Source: Bacillus sp. FJAT-49711 (lineage in GTDB: Bacteria > Bacillota > Bacilli > Bacillales > Bacillaceae_C). Taken from it: 64,000 nucleotides of DNA. Within the stretch, counting starts at the first letter, position 1. Each line of letters opens with the position of its first letter. A model generated the notes under the pieces. It was not told where the DNA came from. It did not search any database and saw nothing but the letters and a program-made list of their open reading frames with translations. Below are positions 1 through 9,250 of this stretch, one piece after another. Made by a program: the position numbers and the translations under genes. The DNA is taken from assembly GCF_018343715.1 (NCBI RefSeq), contig NZ_JAGYPL010000002.1:628364-692363 (forward strand), read 5' to 3'.

Positions 1-111
1 ATATATTATATATAACAACAGTGGTTATTATTCACGTGTGTATTTCTCTGGTGTACACATGTGTATTATGCGCTTACATGAAGATGGATTTTCCAAAGTG
101 GAGGGATGAAT
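1..111. other. Upstream edge, AT-rich
   Basis: This is the start of the window and the presumed 5' region of kbl. It is very AT-rich and includes an alternating purine-pyrimidine stretch around 34-68. I see no gene and no promoter that I would defend. The ribosome binding site of kbl (GGAGGG) lies at about 100-105. Confidence 0.4.
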
Positions 112-1302
112 ATGTCGAGTCAAACATTGGATCAATTTTTAAAAGAGAATCTGAATCAGTTGCGAAGCCAAGGTCTTTATAATGAAATTGAAACGGTCGA
201 AAGTGCAAATGGTCCCATCATTACATTGGATGGAAGAAACCAAATTAATTTATCTTCGAATAATTACTTAGGCCTTGCTACGGATGAGCGGTTAAAAAAA
301 GCCGCAATTGATGCAGTGAATGAGTGGGGTGTTGGAGCAGGCGCCGTTAGAACGATTAATGGTACGTTAAGGCTCCACGATATGCTTGAAGATAAATTAG
401 CTGAATTTAAAGGTACAGAGGCAACCATTTCATATCAGTCTGGCTTTAACTGTAATATGGCAGCGATTTCAGCGGTAATGGATAAGAACGATGCGATTTT
501 ATCAGACGAATTAAATCATGCATCCATCATAGATGGATGTCGTTTATCAAAAGCAAAAATCATCCGCGTTAATCATTCGGATATGGATGATCTACGAAAC
601 AAAGCTAAGGCAGCAAAAGAATCAGGTCAATTTAATAAAATGATGATTATCACTGACGGTGTTTTTTCGATGGATGGGGATATCGCGAAGCTTCCAGACA
701 TCATTGACATTGCTGAAAAATTCGACTTGATTACGTATGTCGATGATGCCCATGGTTCAGGAGTGTTAGGGAAAGGGGCAGGTACAGTAAAACACTTCGG
801 CCTCCAAAATAAAGTCGACTTTCAAATTGGTACGTTATCGAAAGCAATTGGTGTTGTCGGAGGATATGTAGCAGGAAAAAAAGAATTGATTGACTGGTTA
901 AAGGTAAGGTCTCGTCCGTTCTTATTTTCAACTGCTGTTACCCCAGCTGATGCTGCAGCTGCTACGAGAGCAATTGAGATTTTGATGGAGAGTACTGAAC
1001 TCAATGAACGTTTATGGGAGAATGGCAACTATTTGAAAAAAGGTCTACAAAACCTTGGATTCAATATCGGCCACAGTGAAACACCGATTACGCCTGTCAT
1101 CATTGGTGATGAAAAAATGACTCAAACATTCAGTAAGCGCCTATATGAAGAAGGTGTATACGCAAAATCAATCGTATTTCCGACAGTGCCTAAAGGAAAA
1201 GGACGTGTCCGTAATATGCCGACCGCCGCGCATACGAAAGAAATGCTTAATGATGCCTTTTCCATTTATGAAAAGGTTGGAAAGGAATTGGGGATTATTT
1301 AA
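112..1302 (+). CDS. kbl: Glycine C-acetyltransferase (2-amino-3-ketobutyrate CoA ligase)
   Basis: PLP-dependent enzyme that, with CoA, cleaves 2-amino-3-oxobutyrate to glycine and acetyl-CoA, the second step of threonine breakdown; cytosolic. The 396-residue protein has the full length of the alpha-oxoamine synthase family. The PLP motif TLSKAIG places the Schiff-base lysine near residue 244, and DDAHGSG just upstream fits the cofactor site. An ATG at 106 touches the GGAGGG ribosome site, so the second ATG at 112, six bases from it, is preferred. The next gene encodes the matching threonine dehydrogenase, which supports Kbl over the close relative BioF; no biotin genes are nearby. Confidence 0.93.
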   Translation: MSSQTLDQFLKENLNQLRSQGLYNEIETVESANGPIITLDGRNQINLSSNNYLGLATDERLKKAAIDAVNEWGVGAGAVRTINGTLRLHDMLEDKLAEFKGTEATISYQSGFNCNMAAISAVMDKNDAILSDELNHASIIDGCRLSKAKIIRVNHSDMDDLRNKAKAAKESGQFNKMMIITDGVFSMDGDIAKLPDIIDIAEKFDLITYVDDAHGSGVLGKGAGTVKHFGLQNKVDFQIGTLSKAIGVVGGYVAGKKELIDWLKVRSRPFLFSTAVTPADAAAATRAIEILMESTELNERLWENGNYLKKGLQNLGFNIGHSETPITPVIIGDEKMTQTFSKRLYEEGVYAKSIVFPTVPKGKGRVRNMPTAAHTKEMLNDAFSIYEKVGKELGII

Positions 1303-1307
1303 TTTTT

Positions 1308-1407
1308 GTCTAGCTGCAGGCACCTTCCGCTTTTCAAGGCACATCGTATTTCCCTTCTCTCAGTCGAAGAACGGAAGTTTGTCTTTCGAATGATAAGGCA
1401 CTTTTCT
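1308..1407 (+). repeat. Dispersed intergenic repeat, shortened copy
   Basis: A short derivative of the repeat family also found near 36.6, 53.0, 58.8, 62.0 and 63.9 kb. It starts with the family's left end (GTCTAGCTGCAGGC) and ends AAGGCACTTTTCT like the right end of the 62.0-kb copy. The middle is shortened. It lies between kbl and the dehydrogenase gene, leaving that gene's ribosome site (1422-1427) intact. Confidence 0.55.
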
Positions 1408-1433
1408 AATAACTAACATCTGGAGGAAGCCCT

Positions 1434-2402
1434 ATGAAAAAGATAATGGTTACGGGAGCACTCGGTCAGATTGGAACGGAATTAGTTATAAAACTTCGTA
1501 GTTTATATGGAGAGGAACATGTAGTGGCTACGGATATTTGTATCGATGAATCTGTTGCTGCAACATCGGGCCCTTTTGAAATTTTAGATGTGACAGACGG
1601 TAAAAGGATGTTGGAATTAGCTAAAAAATACCGGGTAGACACGATTATGCATTTGGCTGCAATGTTATCAGCTGTTGCAGAAGCAAAACCATTGGTTGCT
1701 TGGAATGTAAATATGGGTGGGCTCGTAAATGCTCTTGAAACATCAAGAGAATTAGGCCTGCAATTGTTTACCCCAAGTTCGATTGGAGCATTCGGGCCTT
1801 CCACTCCGAAAGACCGCACCCCACAAGTGACGATCGAGCGTCCTACAACGATGTACGGTGTGAATAAAGTTTCTGGGGAACTTTTATGTGATTACTATTT
1901 TGCGAAGTTCGGAGTGGATACGAGAGGGGTGCGTTTTCCTGGATTAATTTCATACGTGGCGCCACCAGGCGGGGGAACAACTGACTACGCTGTTGAAATT
2001 TACTATGATGCTGTAGAAAAGGGCAGATACACTTCTTTTATCGATAAAGGAACATACATGGATATGATGTATATGCCAGATGCGTTACAAGCGATTGTTC
2101 AGTTAATGGAAGCGGACCCTGCCAGTTTGAAGTATCGCAACGCATATAATATTACGGCGATGAGCATAGAACCAGAAGAAATTGCAGGAGCCATCCGAGA
2201 TTATCTACCCAACTTTAAGTTAGAATACTCTGTTGATCCTGTTCGGCAAGCCATTGCCGAAAGCTGGCCAAATTCAATCGATGATACCGCAGCCAGGGAG
2301 GATTGGGGATTTAAAACTAGTTTTGATTTAAAAAAGATGACAGCAGATATGTTGAAAAAAATTGAACGGAAAATAGAGAGAAAAGGTAAGATGGCTCAGT
2401 AG
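1434..2402 (+). CDS. tdh: L-threonine 3-dehydrogenase, short-chain (SDR) type
   Basis: NAD-dependent enzyme of the epimerase/dehydratase fold (322 aa), predicted to oxidise L-threonine to 2-amino-3-oxobutyrate, the substrate of the preceding Kbl. The N-terminal GALGQIG (residues 8-14) is the dinucleotide-binding loop. YGVNK gives the catalytic Tyr141 and Lys145, and the SSIGAFG segment supplies the serine. The B. subtilis enzyme is a zinc-dependent medium-chain dehydrogenase, so this is the alternative class. The ATG follows TGGAGGA at good spacing. Pairing with kbl is the main argument for threonine as the substrate; a sugar-nucleotide epimerase would be the alternative. Confidence 0.85.
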   Translation: MKKIMVTGALGQIGTELVIKLRSLYGEEHVVATDICIDESVAATSGPFEILDVTDGKRMLELAKKYRVDTIMHLAAMLSAVAEAKPLVAWNVNMGGLVNALETSRELGLQLFTPSSIGAFGPSTPKDRTPQVTIERPTTMYGVNKVSGELLCDYYFAKFGVDTRGVRFPGLISYVAPPGGGTTDYAVEIYYDAVEKGRYTSFIDKGTYMDMMYMPDALQAIVQLMEADPASLKYRNAYNITAMSIEPEEIAGAIRDYLPNFKLEYSVDPVRQAIAESWPNSIDDTAAREDWGFKTSFDLKKMTADMLKKIERKIERKGKMAQ

Positions 2403-2410
2403 CAATAAAA

Positions 2411-2446
2411 AAATCCATCCTGGAAAGATCAAGGATGGATTTATCT
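2411..2446. terminator. Bidirectional rho-independent terminator
   Basis: An 11-bp stem (AAATCCATCCT / AGGATGGATTT) lies between the convergent ends of tdh and the membrane protein gene, with A-rich and T-rich flanks. It could serve both strands. Confidence 0.8.
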
Positions 2447-2449
2447 TTT

Positions 2450-3205
2450 CTATAAATCTTCTAATTTCCAATCAACTGAAAAACTACCTTTTAAGTCATC
2501 TCCCGTTATGACGATCCTATAAATCCCAGACTTTTCAGCTTTGAATTTTATTTGTTTTTCAGTCGATTCATACATTGGAATCAATTTTCCTTTTTCATTA
2601 AGTATGTGCTGACCGTGTCCACCTCCATTTTCATTGTTTATTGTTATAGTAGCTGCGACGGTTTGCCCTTCACTTGCTTTAATTGGTATTTGTTGCTCTC
2701 CGTTAAACAGGGAAAAGCTTGCGAAGTACGATGTATCCTTCTTTGTTTCTAACCATTGCTCCTTTTCGGTAAAATCAATACTCATGATGGTTAAAAATAA
2801 TATCGGCATCGCAAAGGCAAATATATATTTGAATACAGACGTTTTGCTCGCAATACTTGATCCAAAATAAAAAAGAAGAGCTGCCAAAGCACCAATCGCT
2901 CCAGCAATAATCGTAAAGAAATTAAATCCAAAAACAAAAAAGATCGAAAATCCAGCCACTAAGTAAAGAATTACTTTTCTAGAATGGCCAATATTTGGGA
3001 CTTTATTAATAATGAGATCTATCGCAATTGAACATATACATCCATACCCAAAAAACGCAGCCCAATAAAGAGGACTCGATAGATCCTTGGAAAATTGATA
3101 CATATCAAACTTGGATGCATCTAGCATAATGAATAAATTAAAAATAGAAAATGAAAATCCTGCACCGGCTAATTTGATGAACAGATAAGAGAGTATGTTT
3201 TTCAT
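2450..3205 (-). CDS. Membrane protein of unknown function
   Basis: Not recognised. The 251-residue protein has about five hydrophobic segments in its first 150 residues (near 8-28, 44-64, 78-93, 95-118, 127-142). A predicted extracytoplasmic C-terminal domain (about 155-251) is rich in beta-type sequence. The tail (IKASEGQTVAATITI, then GIYRIVITGDDLKGSF) looks like a small bacterial beta-sandwich domain, so a surface-facing sensor or ligand-binding role is possible but unproven. The ATG has an AAAGGTG ribosome site. Its neighbours are unrelated, and it converges on tdh through a shared terminator. Confidence 0.7.
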   Translation of the reverse strand: MKNILSYLFIKLAGAGFSFSIFNLFIMLDASKFDMYQFSKDLSSPLYWAAFFGYGCICSIAIDLIINKVPNIGHSRKVILYLVAGFSIFFVFGFNFFTIIAGAIGALAALLFYFGSSIASKTSVFKYIFAFAMPILFLTIMSIDFTEKEQWLETKKDTSYFASFSLFNGEQQIPIKASEGQTVAATITINNENGGGHGQHILNEKGKLIPMYESTEKQIKFKAEKSGIYRIVITGDDLKGSFSVDWKLEDL

Positions 3206-3283
3206 AATATTAACACCTTTAAAAGTAATTCTTTTCCTTTAATAATAAATGAGTATGGCTTCTGATTCCATACACATTACATC

Positions 3284-4258
3284 CTAAATTAGTTGACACT
3301 CGACCAAAAAGCCCCCATGCGGCTGGGCAGCGGATACCTTCAAGCCAACTTCACGTGCCATTTCTCGGAATTCGGCCAATGTAATCGGCTTGCTGCCTAG
3401 CAGTACCATTTCGATACTTAATTGATGCTGTTCTTCATCAGGCGTTACGCCGCCCATAATAACAATTCGGCCAGTAGGACGAGCAGCTTCGGCACAACGT
3501 TGTAAGAGTTCCTTTTTCTGTTGATCTGGCCAATTCCCAAGCACTTTTTTTAATATGTATATATCAGCGCCTGCAGGCAGGGGATCAAAGAAACTTTGCC
3601 CAACCATTGTAACACGGTCGATTACACCTGCAGCTTTAAAAACTTCAGCTGACCTGGAAACCGTCCCAGGTAGATCAACTAAAGTACCGTGGATGTGAGA
3701 TCTGGCACGAAGGATTTCAGCAAGCATCGCTCCAGTACCACCACCTACATCGACAACGGTTTGAACTGCATTCCAGTCACCTGTAATAGGGAAATATGGA
3801 TCAGGAACACCATGCCCGGCTATACCCATAAGGTCATCGAAGCTCTTTCCGATATCTGGGTTAGCCGCAAGATCCTCCCAAAATGGAAGTCCAAATTGTT
3901 CATGGTATCCCGAATCGCCCGTTCTAACGTATGTAGGAAGAGTGCCCCACGCATAAGCCATCCTCCCGAAGATACCATTTAGGTTAGGACTAAACCCGGG
4001 TTCGAGCAATCCCATAGAAACATCATTGAGTTCAAATCTACCAGGCTCTGTTTCTAAAAATACCCCTTTATTGACAAGATGCCTCAGCACATTTTGCAGG
4101 GCATAGGCATTGCTGCCACTAACTTCTGCAAGTTCATCAATATGATTGATTCCTGCAGAAATATGATTCGCAATCCGGAGAGTGCCAATAGTATGTATAC
4201 ACCATGGAGTGCAAAGATCGCTTAATTGTTCAAGCTTTTCAAAATTAATTTCGGACAT
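3284..4258 (-). CDS. SAM-dependent O-methyltransferase (Methyltransf_2 type)
   Basis: Predicted small-molecule O-methyltransferase of 324 residues. The first ~90 residues look like the winged-helix dimerisation domain of this family (HISAGINHIDELAEVSG). VVDVGGGTGAM at 168-178 is the SAM-binding loop. The C-terminal part keeps ILKKVLGNWPDQQKKELL and RIVIMGGVTPDEEQ, typical of plant/actinobacterial-type O-methyltransferases. The usual catalytic His is replaced here (LKKVLGNW where relatives have L.. vLHdW), so activity or substrate may differ. It stands alone with an intact GGGGGAAG ribosome site. Substrate unknown. Confidence 0.85.
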   Translation of the reverse strand: MSEINFEKLEQLSDLCTPWCIHTIGTLRIANHISAGINHIDELAEVSGSNAYALQNVLRHLVNKGVFLETEPGRFELNDVSMGLLEPGFSPNLNGIFGRMAYAWGTLPTYVRTGDSGYHEQFGLPFWEDLAANPDIGKSFDDLMGIAGHGVPDPYFPITGDWNAVQTVVDVGGGTGAMLAEILRARSHIHGTLVDLPGTVSRSAEVFKAAGVIDRVTMVGQSFFDPLPAGADIYILKKVLGNWPDQQKKELLQRCAEAARPTGRIVIMGGVTPDEEQHQLSIEMVLLGSKPITLAEFREMAREVGLKVSAAQPHGGFLVECQLI

Positions 4259-4421
4259 AAAACTTCCCCCAATTTCATAGATAAGTTGTCTTTATAGTAT
4301 ATGAAAACGCTTTATTCATCAATGAATCTTTTAAAACCTTCTTTATCAAATGATAAACGTATATTTCTATCCATATAAAGTGTTCATACCGAAAAGTTAG
4401 AGGATATATTCACCTATTGAA

Positions 4422-4436
4422 TTTGTTATAATGGAA
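4422..4436 (+). promoter_or_regulatory. Extended -10 promoter of recQ
   Basis: TGT immediately precedes TATAAT (4427-4432), about 30 bases before the recQ start. This gives an extended -10 element. The -35 region is weak. The call rests on sequence alone. Confidence 0.55.
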
Positions 4437-4462
4437 TTATCTCTTAATTGGAGGTTCTTTCT

Positions 4463-6601
4463 TTGTTAAATAAAGCAAAAAAATTACTACAATCTTATTT
4501 TGGATATGATCATTTTCGTGTAGGCCAGGAAGATATTATACAAAAAGTAACGGAAGGAAAGGATACCCTTGCCATAATGCCAACGGGGGGTGGAAAATCA
4601 CTTTGTTATCAAATTCCGGCGATGCTATTTCCAGGAATAACGATTGTGATTTCGCCACTTATTTCTTTAATGAAAGATCAAGTGGATGCATTGGAAAAAA
4701 CAGGAATACCTTCAACATATATTAATAGCACTCTTCCTGGCGATGAAATTAGTGAGCGGCTTAATGGGATTTATAACGGAAATTATAAGCTTGTCTACAT
4801 AGCCCCGGAACGATTGGAAGTACCTTCTTTTTTACGACTTCTGAAAGAAATTCATATATCCTTCCTAGCCATCGATGAGGCACATTGTATTTCCCAATGG
4901 GGGCATGATTTTCGCCCGAGTTATATGCAAATCAAAAATTTAATCAATCAAATTCAACCTAAACCAGTTATATTGGCACTTACTGCTACAGCAACACCAC
5001 AAGTACAAAACGATATTTGCGATTTGCTTCATATAAAAGATGAAAATACCGTCATGACAGGATTTGGACGAGAAAATTTGCATTTCCAAGTTGTCAAAGG
5101 TGAGGACAGGGATCGTTTTTTACTCAATTATATAGAAAAAAATAGTAGCCAAGCGGGAATCATCTATGCAGCCACTAGAAAAGAAGTGGATCGTATTCAT
5201 CTTTTACTAGAAAGAAAAGGATTGGCTGCTGGAAAGTATCATGCTGGAATGTCAGAGGCAGAACGCAATAATCAGCAGGAACGATTTTTATTTGATGATA
5301 TTACAATAATGGTAGCGACTAATGCTTTTGGGATGGGAATAAATAAATCGAATGTGCGATTCGTTATTCATTATCAAATCCCGCGTAATATGGAATCCTA
5401 TTATCAGGAAGCTGGAAGAGCAGGAAGGGATGGAGAAGAAAGTGCCTGCATTTTGTTATTTGCACCTCAAGATGCACAAATCCAATCCTTTTTAATTGAA
5501 CAATCTGAGATGGACGAAGGTCGGAAAGAACACGAATACGCAAAGCTTAGAAAAATGGTTGCGTACGGACACACGGAATCTTGCTTACAGCAATATATTT
5601 TGCATTATTTTGGGGAAGAAAATCCTCCTGAATGCGGGAAATGTGGGAATTGTACCGATTCTCGCGAACAAGTCGAAGTCACTGTCGATGCACAAAAAGT
5701 ACTATCTTGCATAAGGAGAATGAATGAGCGCTTCGGAAAAACGATGATCGCTAAAGTACTTACAGGGTCCACAGATAAAAAAATCAAAAGTTTCCGGTTT
5801 GATCAGTTGACCACATTCGGAATTATGAAGGAAAGATCTCAAAAAGAGGTCAGCGAATTTATTGATTTTTTAACAGCTGAAGGCTATTTGCAGCCAACAG
5901 ATGGTCAATACCCTGTATTAATGTTGACGGAAAGTGCAGGGAATGTGTTGCGTGGAAAAGAACCTGTTCTACGTAAAGAAAATGTACGAATTGCTAAAAT
6001 TGTAGCAGACAATGACCTTTTCGAACTTTTAAGGGAATTGAGAAGAGAGTTTGCTGAAAAAGAAAAAGTGCCTCCATACGTTATTTTCTCTGATGCGACG
6101 TTAAGAGAAATGAGCGCCGCGTTGCCGCAGAATGAAGACGAGCTACTAGAAATAAAAGGAATAGGGGAAAGAAAGCTCGAAGCATATGGTGCCGATTTCC
6201 TGACAGTCATAAACAACTATTGTGAGGAAAAGGATGTTAAACGAAAACCAATTGTCACAGTGAGAGTGGAAAGAAAACCTGTTTCCAAGAGTACGAAAGA
6301 ATCTAGTCATCTTGCAACATTTCAACTGCTGCAGGAAGGAATGGGGATTGAGGAGATCGCTAAGGAACGGGACCTTTCTGAAAGAACGGTAGAATCCCAT
6401 ATAATTAAATGTGATGAAGAAGGTCATTCCGTGGATTGGGATCAATTTATTCCTAATCAATTTGAAGAACTAATTGAAAATGCCGTGGAAGAAGCCGATT
6501 CTACAAGGCTAACTCCTATTAAAGAATTGCTTCCGGACGAAGTGAGCTTTTTCATGATTCGCGCGTTTTTACAAAAAAGAAAAGTGAAAGGGGAAGTTTA
6601 A
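4463..6601 (+). CDS. recQ: ATP-dependent DNA helicase RecQ
   Basis: 3'-5' superfamily 2 helicase acting in recombination and replication-fork repair. Visible parts in the 712-residue protein: Walker A MPTGGGKS at 39-46; DEAH at 135-138 within FLAIDEAHCISQWGHDFR; the C-terminal helicase lobe with QEAGRAGRDG; and the RecQ zinc site CGKCGNC. These are followed by winged-helix and HRDC regions (about 440-600) and a helix-turn-helix tail (LSERTVESHI). TTG at 4463 is chosen because an in-frame TTG at 4448 lies inside the GGAGG ribosome site. The tail matches the longer Bacillus RecQ forms. Its stop codon overlaps the region where the next gene starts. Confidence 0.95.
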   Translation: MLNKAKKLLQSYFGYDHFRVGQEDIIQKVTEGKDTLAIMPTGGGKSLCYQIPAMLFPGITIVISPLISLMKDQVDALEKTGIPSTYINSTLPGDEISERLNGIYNGNYKLVYIAPERLEVPSFLRLLKEIHISFLAIDEAHCISQWGHDFRPSYMQIKNLINQIQPKPVILALTATATPQVQNDICDLLHIKDENTVMTGFGRENLHFQVVKGEDRDRFLLNYIEKNSSQAGIIYAATRKEVDRIHLLLERKGLAAGKYHAGMSEAERNNQQERFLFDDITIMVATNAFGMGINKSNVRFVIHYQIPRNMESYYQEAGRAGRDGEESACILLFAPQDAQIQSFLIEQSEMDEGRKEHEYAKLRKMVAYGHTESCLQQYILHYFGEENPPECGKCGNCTDSREQVEVTVDAQKVLSCIRRMNERFGKTMIAKVLTGSTDKKIKSFRFDQLTTFGIMKERSQKEVSEFIDFLTAEGYLQPTDGQYPVLMLTESAGNVLRGKEPVLRKENVRIAKIVADNDLFELLRELRREFAEKEKVPPYVIFSDATLREMSAALPQNEDELLEIKGIGERKLEAYGADFLTVINNYCEEKDVKRKPIVTVRVERKPVSKSTKESSHLATFQLLQEGMGIEEIAKERDLSERTVESHIIKCDEEGHSVDWDQFIPNQFEELIENAVEEADSTRLTPIKELLPDEVSFFMIRAFLQKRKVKGEV

Positions 6602-6602
6602 C

Positions 6603-7187
6603 ATAACGACCATTTGTTTAATTCGCCATGGAGAAACAGATTGGAACGCATTAGGGAAACTTCAAGGAAGAACTGATATTCCTTTAAACTCTACTGGCAT
6701 CCAGCAGGCTGAGGAATGTAGGGACTTTTTAAAAAGCGATTCTTGGGATGCCATTATTACGAGTCCCTTGCAGCGCGCAAAGCGTACTGCTGAAATAATT
6801 AATGAAGGTTTGCAAGTTGAACTAGTTGAAATGGAAGAATTTGTTGAGCGCTCCTTTGGGGATGCGGAAGGATTGACGCGGAAGGAGATTGAATCGATTT
6901 ATCCGAATAAGAATGTTCCAAATCAAGAAGACAGATCTGCACTGAACGAGCGGGTAATAGAAGGCATAGAAAAGATCAACCGAAAGTATGGCAATAAAAA
7001 AGTTCTTCTTGTCGCACATGGAGGTGTCATAAACGCCATTTTATCGATCTTATCGGACGGAGAAATTGGATCGGGTAAAACGAGGTTAATCAATGCTTGT
7101 ATAAGCAATATTAATTTTCAGGATGAGAAATGGTTAATTAGTGACTATAATCAAATAAACCATCTGACGAAATATAAAAAGTTTTAA
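6603..7187 (+). CDS. phoE: Histidine phosphatase (PhoE/YhfR type) with ATA start
   Basis: Predicted broad-specificity phosphatase of the phosphoglycerate mutase fold. The catalytic motif LIRHGETDWN sits at residues 6-15, as in YhfR of B. subtilis, and the second histidine is in LLVAHGGV. The frame is closed by a stop at 6585. Between that stop and the RHG motif there is no ATG, GTG or TTG; the first conventional start (TTG at 6768) would remove the catalytic His. The codon at 6603 is ATA, 8 bases after GGGGA, and the following residues (TTICLIRHGET) match the family N-terminus. I therefore call 194 aa from ATA. A sequencing error or a start-loss mutation is the alternative. It is probably cotranscribed with recQ. 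Confidence 0.75.
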   Translation: MTTICLIRHGETDWNALGKLQGRTDIPLNSTGIQQAEECRDFLKSDSWDAIITSPLQRAKRTAEIINEGLQVELVEMEEFVERSFGDAEGLTRKEIESIYPNKNVPNQEDRSALNERVIEGIEKINRKYGNKKVLLVAHGGVINAILSILSDGEIGSGKTRLINACISNINFQDEKWLISDYNQINHLTKYKKF

Positions 7188-7197
7188 ATAATAAGTT

Positions 7198-7253
7198 AAA
7201 CAGCCTATATGAAAGAGTAGCAGCATACTCGTTTGTATAGGCTGTTTTGTTTT
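7198..7253 (+). terminator. Rho-independent terminator
   Basis: The stem ACAGCCTATA / TATAGGCTGT is followed by TTTGTTTT and ends the recQ-phosphatase unit. Confidence 0.8.
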
Positions 7254-7352
7254 GGGCAAGGAAGGTATTTTCGTCGCATCAACCGAAATATAGAAACAGG
7301 GTATTAATGTTTTATGAATAATTGCAAGATATCAAAAAAGAGGGGTTTTGTC

Positions 7353-8060
7353 TTGAACAGAATTGATCATATACGAAAAGAAGAAAAAGAATATCATGAC
7401 TATTGCTACGATAATTATAAATTATTTGAGGAAGGATCGTGGTTGCACAAACCTGTTCAGACAGTCATGGAAACAATTCCTTTATTGGGAGAAAGAAACA
7501 AGCTTAATGTTCTGGATTTAGGAGCGGGAGTTGGAAGAAATAGCATTGCTATCGCCAAGTTGCTAAAAGATAGAGAGTGCAAGATTGTTTGCGTCGATTT
7601 GTTAGAAAGTGCTTTGAAAAAATTAAATCAATATAGTGAAGAATATGGTGTTCAGGATATAATTCAAAGCGTACAAGCGGATATAGGGAACTATGTAATC
7701 CCGCCCAACAGTCTGGATTTAATTGTGGCTGTTTCAAGTTTGGAACATGTTGAATCTGAAGCTGTTTTCGAAAAAGTTCTTTCTCAAATGGCAGAAGGAA
7801 CAAAGAATAATGGGATAAATTGTATTATCGTAAATTCAGAAATACAGGAACTTGACTTGGAAACGAATGACCGTTTAGATGCTCTAATGGAAATAAACAT
7901 ATCGACTGAAGACATGATGAAAAAATTAAATAAAGTATATATAGGTTGGGAAGCAATAAAAGCTCTTGTGAAACCATTGGAATATACAATAATGCGCGGC
8001 CAGCGTTCAATTCTTTTAACAACGAATGCGATCACATATGTTGTAAAGAAAGTTAAATGA
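7353..8060 (+). CDS. Class I SAM-dependent methyltransferase
   Basis: A 235-residue methyltransferase of unknown substrate. NVLDLGAGVGRN is the SAM-binding motif I, CVDLLESAL follows as motif II, and DLIVAVSSLEHVESE corresponds to the post-II region. The longer frame begins with ATG at 7314, but AGAGGGG at 7340-7346 points to TTG at 7353, which gives a normal N-terminus. It opens a run of small enzymes transcribed in the same direction. Substrate cannot be inferred. Confidence 0.8.
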   Translation: MNRIDHIRKEEKEYHDYCYDNYKLFEEGSWLHKPVQTVMETIPLLGERNKLNVLDLGAGVGRNSIAIAKLLKDRECKIVCVDLLESALKKLNQYSEEYGVQDIIQSVQADIGNYVIPPNSLDLIVAVSSLEHVESEAVFEKVLSQMAEGTKNNGINCIIVNSEIQELDLETNDRLDALMEINISTEDMMKKLNKVYIGWEAIKALVKPLEYTIMRGQRSILLTTNAITYVVKKVK

Positions 8061-8074
8061 GTACTGACATATAT

Positions 8075-8084
8075 GGGGGGGGGG
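8075..8084 (+). repeat. G10 homopolymer at a ribosome binding site
   Basis: Ten consecutive G residues form or overlap the ribosome binding site of the DUF402 gene, between an ATG at 8073 and the preferred TTG at 8091. Length changes would alter Shine-Dalgarno spacing, or the frame if translation began at 8073. Confidence 0.9.
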
Positions 8085-8090
8085 AGAAAA

Positions 8091-8636
8091 TTGCTTAAAC
8101 GGAAATATGGTGATCGTTCGGAATGGAAACGAGTGCTTAAAAGGCAATATAGTCAAACCTTTCTTGATACAAAGGAGTTTAAAGGGTATGTTACCCTTTT
8201 GAAAGTTCATAAGGTTAGAGAGCCATTATTTGTTAAATACGTTGAAAAAACGGTTTGTATCGTGGACGACGGGTACATTTGGCTTCAGCACTTTCCTGCG
8301 GAAGAACACTATTCTTTAACGACGATGTTTGATTCAGAAGGGAAAGTCGTTCAATGGTATGTTGATATTTGCTTAGAATGTGGGCTTGAAAATAATGTCC
8401 CATGGATGGACGATTTATTTCTAGATATTATTATATTGCCAACAGGGGAAGTTATTGAAAAAGATGCCGATGAACTAGATGAGGCATTGTCGAAAGGAAT
8501 GATTGACGAATCTCAATACAAGATTGCGTGGAAAGAGGCAAATAGATTATTGAAGTTGATAGATAATAATGACTTTGATTTGATAAAGCTTTCCAAGCCC
8601 CATAAAGATATGTTGCTTAATAGAAAAAATGAATAA
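8091..8636 (+). CDS. DUF402 domain protein
   Basis: 181 residues. The central part (VDDGYIWLQHFPAEEHY, then WYVDICLECGLENNVPWMDDLFLDIIILPTG) is typical of DUF402. Some members of that family hydrolyse nucleoside tri- and diphosphates with a divalent metal; the acidic DDLFLDI segment fits a metal site. The B. subtilis member YgaC is related. The start is uncertain because of the G10 run: TTG 8091, six bases after it, is preferred over ATG 8073, which would put the run in the coding frame. The gene lies among Nudix and HIT genes, consistent with but not proof of a nucleotide-related role. Confidence 0.8.
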   Translation: MLKRKYGDRSEWKRVLKRQYSQTFLDTKEFKGYVTLLKVHKVREPLFVKYVEKTVCIVDDGYIWLQHFPAEEHYSLTTMFDSEGKVVQWYVDICLECGLENNVPWMDDLFLDIIILPTGEVIEKDADELDEALSKGMIDESQYKIAWKEANRLLKLIDNNDFDLIKLSKPHKDMLLNRKNE

Positions 8637-8732
8637 GTATTAATCAAAAATATATGATAGATTGCAAGGTTTTTCTTATGATTTAGTATTCGTTTTATTG
8701 CTAGAAGCTGCTGATACAAAGGGGGATTTATC

Positions 8733-9230
8733 TTGAACTCATTACGTGTGATGACGACAGCTTATTTATTTTGCGGAGACTCAGTACTTCTAATGGAACG
8801 ATCTTCACAAAAAAGCTTTATTCCAGGTGTGTGGTCTGGTATTGGGGGACATGTAGAGTCAAACGAGCACGGAGATTTAATGTCTGCATGTTTGAGGGAA
8901 ATAGAAGAGGAGACAGGGTTGCTCTTAAATAATTTAGACTCAATAAGCTTGAAATATATCGTATTAAGACAAAGCAAAAGTGAATTGCGCCAACAATTTA
9001 TTTACTTTGGAAATGCAAATACAAAGCAAATAAGCACTTCGGATGAGGGGACATTACACTGGATTCCTTGCGACCAAATCTTTAGTTGTAAGATGACAGA
9101 TAGCAACCGTTTGATGTTAGAACACTTTTTTAACAACAAAAAAACCGACGAGGTGTTTGTAGGTGCTATGTACGGAGAGGAATCGCAGCCACATATTCAT
9201 TGGACCCTGGTGTCTGATTGGGAAAAATAA
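8733..9230 (+). CDS. Nudix hydrolase
   Basis: Predicted hydrolase of a nucleoside-diphosphate-linked compound, 165 aa. The Nudix box GGHVESNEHGDLMSACLREI continues into EEETGL; it has two extra residues between the first Glu and the RE pair compared with the standard spacing. The TTG start at 8733 has a strong AAAGGGGG site. First of five Nudix genes in this accessory zone. Substrate unknown. Confidence 0.87.
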   Translation: MNSLRVMTTAYLFCGDSVLLMERSSQKSFIPGVWSGIGGHVESNEHGDLMSACLREIEEETGLLLNNLDSISLKYIVLRQSKSELRQQFIYFGNANTKQISTSDEGTLHWIPCDQIFSCKMTDSNRLMLEHFFNNKKTDEVFVGAMYGEESQPHIHWTLVSDWEK

Positions 9231-9250
9231 CAGGGGAGTTGATTTGATAA

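Noticed and set aside
1145-1393. 82-codon frame overlapping the kbl end
   Set aside because: It runs in another frame of kbl and into the repeat; no homology or ribosome site.
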